Source: JBLHKE01 sp047619485 (GTDB lineage Bacteria > Verrucomicrobiota > Verrucomicrobiia > Verrucomicrobiales > DEV007). Taken from it: a stretch of DNA of 12,590 bases. A program made the translations under genes and the position numbers. Under the pieces are notes generated by a model that was given only the letters and a program-made list of their open reading frames with translations, searched no databases and was not told where the DNA came from. Location of the stretch: NCBI GenBank assembly GCA_047619485.1, contig JBLHKE010000151.1:1-12590 (forward strand), given 5' to 3'. Numbering within the stretch: the first letter of the stretch is position 1; every line of letters starts with the position of its first letter. Below are positions 8,601 through 12,590 of this stretch, piece by piece.

Positions 8601-8748
8601 AGGTGATGATCTGGGCGGTGCGGATGGTGAACTCCGGGTACTCGAGGCGCCCGATCGTCGTAAAAGTCTTGATGCCAGAGAGCATCAAGATCGCATAAAT
8701 AACAAGCGCCGTGCGGTTGTTCTTGAGAGTGATCGCAGCGGGATTCAT
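5689..8748 (-). CDS. RND efflux permease (AcrB/HAE1-like)
   Basis: This is an inner-membrane proton-driven pump subunit of about 1019 residues, the usual length for the family. An N-terminal helix (about 14-33) precedes porter motifs such as YPGRTSVQVEEEISEPLEQAI. Helix clusters at about 330-490 and 850-1010 flank the second periplasmic half (about 540-840). The helix-4 motif reads GLLVDNAVVVSEQ (about 395-407); in E. coli AcrB this site carries two Asp, here Asp-Asn. The helix-10 motif reads GIIVNNAILLIDE (about 920-932) where AcrB has a Lys. Both forms occur in other RND subgroups. The ATG at 8748 follows an in-frame GTG at 8751; the ATG is preferred but either is possible. The gene starts 5-8 bp after the membrane-fusion gene, so the two are co-translated. 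The substrate cannot be read from sequence. Confidence 0.95.
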   Translation of the reverse strand: MNPAAITLKNNRTALVIYAILMLSGIKTFTTIGRLEYPEFTIRTAQIITSYPGRTSVQVEEEISEPLEQAIRQMAEVDEITSTSKPGVSIISVNLDESYFELEDIWTDLRAKVNETTLPDGAKEPSILDDIGDVYPYIYALRGDGYTEAELVDYAEDIRDELLALEGVSKVEFHGDQEERIYLEFSSSELAARGYTPNEVSLKLSAQNAIASSGSAAVGTQRLNLVTLGEFETLDELADYRLSSPGKASSVRVSDVFEIRRGYRDPTTSRAHFNGDRVVCIAVSMISGGVVTEIGERINAKLAEVEAGMPVGLDIETMFYQPKYVSKSINDFVVNLGQAFFFVLVVMLLFAGWRLAVIVGVLVPSAVFICFFFMPSMGVLLEMMSIAALIISLGLLVDNAVVVSEQILVRLDAGEERSDAVTGAVKSLQIPLLAASGTTIAAFSTIALAPGATSEFTYSLFAVVSLTLLASWVLSITIIPMLCYYFLKPLEKDTLVGRGLQLLYSPYEALLRFTLKLRWTYPALILLLTVGALFLFKFVPNIFFPPNERGQFVVDVELPIGTDIAETEKRVTRLEEHLLTAHADEVVSISGWIGNGGPRWYLSLSPEKANPNYSLLSILTKTEDPDVIAGLIDAIHSYAEAEMPGTRVTAKALESGPPVGDPIQIKLFGSDMDTLYELRDRMVAEIKQVAGTADVRDDWGAWVKQVTIDPDPVRSARIGLDTKKISDALVTQYSGTTATLMREGDKSIPIVLRTRKDFRTAPDRLEDLPIYGSESGAIPLGQVAEIGVDFLPGSILRQDTVRVMTIKCQVRGRFASDALAEIKPRLEKVTTAGDWPDGYTIEYAGEQAESAEAQSNIGAAMPISMSVLALILISQFNSLRRFAVIALTIPPMLIGVVPGLLLTGSSFGFMTLLGLIALMGIIVNNAILLIDEFNVKLADGLGLTDAIVQASTSRFRPIIMTTVTTIIGLLPLALGGGGMWSSMAYAMMFGLAFGTLLTLLLCPVLFFLFFRRTYPEEPA

Positions 8749-8756
8749 CACACCAG

Positions 8757-9800
8757 TTACTTCTGCGTTGCGATCGCGACCTCGGCCCCCGCTTCGATCC
8801 GGTGCACGCCACGGCTGACGATGGTCTCCCCAGGTTGCAGACCCTCCTGGATCTCAACCTTGCCTCCCGGCGCGAGCATGCCTGCCTTGACGACGCGGCG
8901 GATCACTTTGCGTGTCTCACCTTCGCCTTCCAACACCCACACGAACTGCTGGTCTGTGCCGCGCCCGACCACGCACTCGATCGGGATCGCGACGCCCATC
9001 CCGTTGCCGTTCGGGAGCGTCAGCGTCGCCTCGCCGTCCATGCCTGAACGCACCGACGGGTCGATCTCGCCCTCGATCAGAAGCGCGACTTGGTAGGTCG
9101 TGTTTGCAGCGGCCTCAGTAGCGACCTCGGCGACTTTCGCATTCATCTCGACATCGGGCAAGCTGCCGAGCGTAACCCTCGACAGCATGCCGACCTTCAC
9201 CTTGGCAACCTCCGCCGCGGGTAGGCCAATCTCAAATTCCATCCCACCTTCCCCCTGCAGCGAGAGCACCTCCTGCCCTGCACTGACGAAGGATTGCGCC
9301 TCTACCGACACGCTGCCGATCACGCCGTCGTAAGGCATCTTCAAGGTGCAGTCGTTGAGTTTTTTCTGAGCCGATTGGAAGCTCGATTGCGCCGACTTCT
9401 CAGTGGATATAGCGGCCTCTAAGTCGCTCTTGGATGCGTTGCCAGATTCGAACAGAGTCTGCGTGCGGCGCTTCGACTGCTGGGCCTCAGTGAGCTTTGC
9501 CTGCGTACCGTTGAGCTGCGTCTGGTAGTCACTCGGGTCGAGGCGCGCCAACACATCGCCCTTTATGTGGCGCACGCCCTGTTTGGCGCTCAGCTCAATG
9601 ACACGGCCGGTGACCTCGAAAGAAAGTGGCGCGCCCTCGGCGGGTTTTACCAACCCCGAGAACGAGCGTTCGACGGTTGCCCGGGGTTTCTCGACCTCGA
9701 TTGCGAACACCGGTCGAGGTTTCGCTGCGGGCGGAGCTTTCTCCTCCGTACACGAGCACATGGCCGCACACGAAAGCGCTAATATAACTGAAATCTTCAT
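8757..9800 (-). CDS. RND membrane fusion protein (periplasmic adaptor lipoprotein)
   Basis: This is a 347-residue adaptor that links the RND permease to the outer-membrane channel. The start is ATG at 9800: its first bases overlap the TGA of the upstream gene (ATGA), and it begins a lipoprotein signal with candidate lipid-bearing Cys17 (MCSC) or Cys11 (ALSC). The frame is open further upstream, but there it lies inside the previous gene. Domains in order are: a lipoyl half (about 58-88, SFEVTGRV...GDVLARLD), a coiled-coil hairpin rich in Gln, Lys and Ser (about 89-150), the second lipoyl half (152-180, MPYDGVIGSVSVEAQSFVSAGQ), a beta-barrel (about 186-262) and a membrane-proximal domain (268-345). 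The coiled coil of about 60 residues is of the length expected for docking to a TolC-type partner. Confidence 0.95.
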   Translation of the reverse strand: MKISVILALSCAAMCSCTEEKAPPAAKPRPVFAIEVEKPRATVERSFSGLVKPAEGAPLSFEVTGRVIELSAKQGVRHIKGDVLARLDPSDYQTQLNGTQAKLTEAQQSKRRTQTLFESGNASKSDLEAAISTEKSAQSSFQSAQKKLNDCTLKMPYDGVIGSVSVEAQSFVSAGQEVLSLQGEGGMEFEIGLPAAEVAKVKVGMLSRVTLGSLPDVEMNAKVAEVATEAAANTTYQVALLIEGEIDPSVRSGMDGEATLTLPNGNGMGVAIPIECVVGRGTDQQFVWVLEGEGETRKVIRRVVKAGMLAPGGKVEIQEGLQPGETIVSRGVHRIEAGAEVAIATQK

Positions 9801-12451
9801 CTTCTTTTCTTGAACAAGCGAAACAGCTTCTTCTTCTTTACCGGAACCGCCTTGGGCGGTTTCGAATCTGGCACGGGGTTCGACTGCGGGCGCGGCGCGG
9901 GTTTGACTGCCGGCGGGGCAGCCACTGGCGTCGGTGCCAGTACGGCCGGCGGGCGCGGGTAGGTACCGTTGCGGGTGATGATTTTTCCGTCGCGCATGAA
10001 GGTTTTGAAAAGAGTCACCCACAGTTCCTTGTCGGCATCGCCTTTGTCGTATTCGAACCACGCGACCGAGCGCTGCAGGCTAAACATCTGCTGGAGGTAG
10101 CTATAGCTGGCGATCGAGGATTGCTGTTTCTGCTGGAGCAGGCTCGACTGCGCATCGAGCAGGTCGAGGATGCTAGCGGCACCTTGAGCGTATTTTTCCT
10201 GCATCGCCTCGTAGTTCTTATTCGCCGCATCGAACGCGCTGCGGCTAAGGCGAATGTTCGGGTGGGCTGCAGCGATGCCGTTCACCGCGACCAGCGCGCG
10301 CTGTTCGATCTGCTGCACCGCACGCTCGCGCTGTGCGCCGAGCTGGCGGATGACCGCCTTTTGCTGCAAGAGCTCCGCCTTGCGCCTGCCGCCCTCGCCG
10401 ATCGGAAAACTGAACTGGATGCCGATGGAGCTCTGGTTCTCCCCTGCCAGATCGGAGCCGTCGGCGCTGCTCACGACGCGATCGTAGCCCGCGGTGGCAG
10501 CGACTTCCGGCAGGTAAAATCGACGCTGCTTTTGCCCGAGGATGAGCCCCTGCCCGGCGAGTAGGTGGTCGAACGAAAACAGCTCAGGCGAATTCTCCAC
10601 CGCGAGGAATTGCAAGAAGGCACCGAAGCGCGCTAACTGCTTGCGGGTCTGGATCTGTTCGCGCGTGTAATCGTCCATGAAATAGAACTGATTGTCACCG
10701 ACCTGAATGTCTTTGGTTAGCCAGCGCGTATCGAGCGGCTTGCGCAGCACCCGGTTCAGCGCGATCTGAGTGTTCTTCTCGTCCGAGTGACGCTGGATGA
10801 GCGTGGCTTTTCCGGTATCGCGATTCTGCTGCCAGCGGAACAACTCGGTTGGCTCCGCCGCACCGATATCGACCCGCAGCTTCGCGAGCTGCAGGTTGTT
10901 CTGTGTCAGGCGCAAGTTTTCCTGCTCGATGTCTACCAGCGCACTAGCGGTCAACAGATCAAAGTAGGCAAGCGCCGCCTCCTCGACCACGTCGTAGCGC
11001 TGTGACTTGGTGTCGTAGTGCTTGGCGGCCTGGGTCTGTCGCAAGGCTTTGAGGTTGGAGAACACTTCGTCATTAAACAGAATCTGTCGCAGCTCCAGAC
11101 CGTATGTCCCCTGGTAGGCATGGTCGGGGGTAGTCAGCGGATCGACCTTATCGGAAAAACCGGAACGACCGTTGCTGATATTGAAGCCGATCTGAGGGAA
11201 AAGGTTCGAGCGTGCGATCGCGGTGTCGCCGCGGCTGATAATCTCCTCCTCACGGGCGATCAGCACATCGAGATTGTGGTTCGCAGCCAGCCCCATGGCC
11301 TCCTCCAACGAGAGGTTCTTCGCGCCATCGGTCGGCTCATTGATGAACTCCGCTTCGAGCGAGGTGTCATAGTCCGGCGACCAGCCGGTCGCCTTCGCGG
11401 TGCTCGCATTGATCATCAGGTGATCCTGAACCGGCAGGTAAACAGGCAGCGACTCGGTCGAACTCCCCTGCAGCAGCTGGTGAACATTGAGCGCCGAGCG
11501 GCGCGCAACCGCGCGTGTGTTGTCGGGCGCGAGACCCGCCATCGCACCGGATTCGCGCACCTCCTCCTCGCCGACCATGCTCACCGCTGGCAGCCCGCGT
11601 TTCGCCAGGCCGGCATAGAGTTTCTTGCGCTCGCCATCGACCATCCGCGGGAGCACGGCGACATACACAGCCTTCACACTGGCCGGAATTTTGTCGAGCG
11701 CCGACGCAGCCGTCGCACCAGCAGCGATGAAATTCAGGTTCACCCCGTGCCTCTCCTCCATGACCTTGCTGGCCTTTTTCAAATCTTTCAATTCCGGCAT
11801 CAGGCGGGCGTCGATGAGAACATGGATCGACGACTTCCCAGTCAACCGCTTCACTAGATCGATGTCGGCCGAGACGCGCTGCGGGCTAGTGATGAAGGTG
11901 TAATTCTTCACCGTCGAGGTGCCTTCCTTCGAAATTGGTCGACCGCGCGTGTCCGTCATCTGCAGCGCCCCTGCGACAACCGGTTTCTTGCGCACTTCGT
12001 CCGCGAGCCCTTCGGCTCGCTCCGTCGCCATCACCCCAGCGGCGTAGATCACATCGATGCTGTCTGTCGCGAGCGCCGCTTTCAGTAGACCCTCGACTTT
12101 TTCGGCCTCATCACCGGCGACAAAATCCTCGCGGTAGTTCAATTTATAGTGCCCCTCGGCCAACACGTCCAACTCCTCCTTAATCTGCGTAACGAAGCGA
12201 TCGAAGTACCACGACTCGCCGTCCTTGACGATCGCCAGCGTTTTCGAAATGACGGGCTTCTCCTCGGCTGGCAGACCCTCTTCGGGATTCTCCGCCGGCG
12301 GCGGGGGGAGCAAATCGGGGAGGTCAGGAACAGGTGCTGCATCCTGCGCCAAGAGTTGCCCAGCCCCTAGGGCGGTGAGGGCAACCAGCCAGACAGCAGC
12401 GAGCAGTATTTTAGGTCGTTCTAGCTTCAAAATGGCGATGAGAACATTCAC
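9797..12451 (-). CDS. ABC-type substrate-binding domain fused to a TolC-like outer-membrane efflux protein
   Basis: This 884-residue exported protein is first in the operon. An N-terminal hydrophobic signal (about 13-35, cut near LLAQ-D) is followed by a Pro/Glu-rich linker (36-66). Residues about 70-360 resemble the periplasmic binding fold of PF04392 (ABC_sub_bind, COG2984): TLAIVKDG, IDVIYAAGVMATERA, KPVVAGAL, and the family-typical end ARRSALNVHQLL...PVYLPVQDHLMINASTAKATGW. Residues about 378-800 are an outer-membrane efflux protein with two repeats: LSLEEAMGLAANHNLDV, the Gln/Leu-rich helices at 505-560, FSFPIGEGGRRKAELLQQ (680-697), and EKYAQGAASILDLLDAQSSL (752-771). A Pro/Ala-rich tail and a basic end KKKKLFRLFKKRR follow. 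The start is GTG at 12451; an in-frame TTG at 12430 (residue 8) would give a more conventional signal peptide. Confidence 0.9.
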   Translation of the reverse strand: MNVLIAILKLERPKILLAAVWLVALTALGAGQLLAQDAAPVPDLPDLLPPPPAENPEEGLPAEEKPVISKTLAIVKDGESWYFDRFVTQIKEELDVLAEGHYKLNYREDFVAGDEAEKVEGLLKAALATDSIDVIYAAGVMATERAEGLADEVRKKPVVAGALQMTDTRGRPISKEGTSTVKNYTFITSPQRVSADIDLVKRLTGKSSIHVLIDARLMPELKDLKKASKVMEERHGVNLNFIAAGATAASALDKIPASVKAVYVAVLPRMVDGERKKLYAGLAKRGLPAVSMVGEEEVRESGAMAGLAPDNTRAVARRSALNVHQLLQGSSTESLPVYLPVQDHLMINASTAKATGWSPDYDTSLEAEFINEPTDGAKNLSLEEAMGLAANHNLDVLIAREEEIISRGDTAIARSNLFPQIGFNISNGRSGFSDKVDPLTTPDHAYQGTYGLELRQILFNDEVFSNLKALRQTQAAKHYDTKSQRYDVVEEAALAYFDLLTASALVDIEQENLRLTQNNLQLAKLRVDIGAAEPTELFRWQQNRDTGKATLIQRHSDEKNTQIALNRVLRKPLDTRWLTKDIQVGDNQFYFMDDYTREQIQTRKQLARFGAFLQFLAVENSPELFSFDHLLAGQGLILGQKQRRFYLPEVAATAGYDRVVSSADGSDLAGENQSSIGIQFSFPIGEGGRRKAELLQQKAVIRQLGAQRERAVQQIEQRALVAVNGIAAAHPNIRLSRSAFDAANKNYEAMQEKYAQGAASILDLLDAQSSLLQQKQQSSIASYSYLQQMFSLQRSVAWFEYDKGDADKELWVTLFKTFMRDGKIITRNGTYPRPPAVLAPTPVAAPPAVKPAPRPQSNPVPDSKPPKAVPVKKKKLFRLFKKRR

Positions 12452-12467
12452 GTCTCAATGCAAAAAG

Positions 12468-12476
12468 TTTATAATA
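12468..12476 (-). promoter_or_regulatory. Possible -10 region for the efflux operon
   Basis: On the minus strand TATTATAAA lies about 17-25 bases before the GTG start at 12451, in a small AT-rich patch of GC-rich DNA. No good -35 hexamer is seen at the right distance, and the resulting leader would be very short. This makes it only a candidate. Confidence 0.25.
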
Positions 12477-12530
12477 ACACAGGCAGCACGACGCGTTTAC
12501 GTCCACCACTGGCTTTCGGATGACTGTCTC

Positions 12531-12562
12531 GCGGCGACTAAAAGTCACCGCTACGATTTTTT
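12531..12562 (+). terminator. Candidate plus-strand terminator upstream of the efflux operon
   Basis: GCGG-c-GACT (12531-12539) pairs with AGTC-a-CCGC (12543-12551) around an AAA loop, with one C-A mismatch. TACGA and six T (12557-12562) follow. The T-run is on the plus-strand side only, pointing away from the efflux operon. A second perfect stem, GTGCGC-gtt-GCGCAC, follows at 12572-12586. No plus-strand gene is seen immediately upstream, so the role is unclear. Confidence 0.3.
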
Positions 12563-12590
12563 CTACCAGCCGTGCGCGTTGCGCACATCG

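Noticed and set aside
8227..9096. 289-residue plus-strand open frame
   Set aside because: It lies antisense to the permease and adaptor genes; its composition is that of a shadow frame.
9801..10061. Longer N-terminus for the membrane fusion protein
   Set aside because: It would read inside the 3' end of the previous gene and hide the lipoprotein signal that starts at 9800.
11018..11857. 279-residue plus-strand open frame
   Set aside because: It is antisense to the binding-domain::TolC gene and has no recognisable domain; high GC makes such frames common.

Overview
The window looks like chromosomal DNA of a free-living, probably marine or polysaccharide-degrading member of the Verrucomicrobiota/Planctomycetota group. 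The grounds are a secreted formylglycine sulfatase fused to an esterase, a fragment of the DUF1552 family, a secreted LamG protein with the small beta domain typical of verrucomicrobial secreted proteins, and genes that mostly lack clear Shine-Dalgarno sites. The lineage is inferred from gene content; no marker gene is present.

Left part (1-3199, + strand): the 3' end of a secreted-type protein stops 5 bp before a 744-residue sulfatase::alpha/beta-hydrolase fusion. A 5'-truncated DUF1552 remnant follows 42 bp later. Positions 3200-3752 have no gene but hold a 159-bp foldback (MITE-like) element at 3290-3448 with related ends, a TTA target duplication and near-complete self-complementarity. 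A secreted LamG lectin-like protein follows (3753-4754, +).

Middle (4755-5667): a gene-poor stretch, a tRNA-Ser(GGA) on the minus strand with encoded CCA, a strong hairpin that reads as a minus-strand terminator, and a compact 119-residue two-TM potassium channel (+).

Right part (5689-12451, minus strand): a three-gene tripartite efflux operon, transcribed leftwards. Its order is an 884-residue fusion of an ABC-type substrate-binding domain to a TolC-like outer-membrane channel, then a lipoprotein membrane-fusion protein (ATGA overlap), then an RND permease (5-8 bp gap). The permease gene converges on the potassium channel with only 21 bp between stop codons and no good terminator there. The first convincing minus-strand terminator lies beyond the channel gene, so operon read-through would be antisense to the whole channel gene.

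The most unusual items are the binding-protein::TolC fusion inside a complete RND operon, the sulfatase::esterase fusion, the foldback element, and the possible antisense arrangement over the channel gene.
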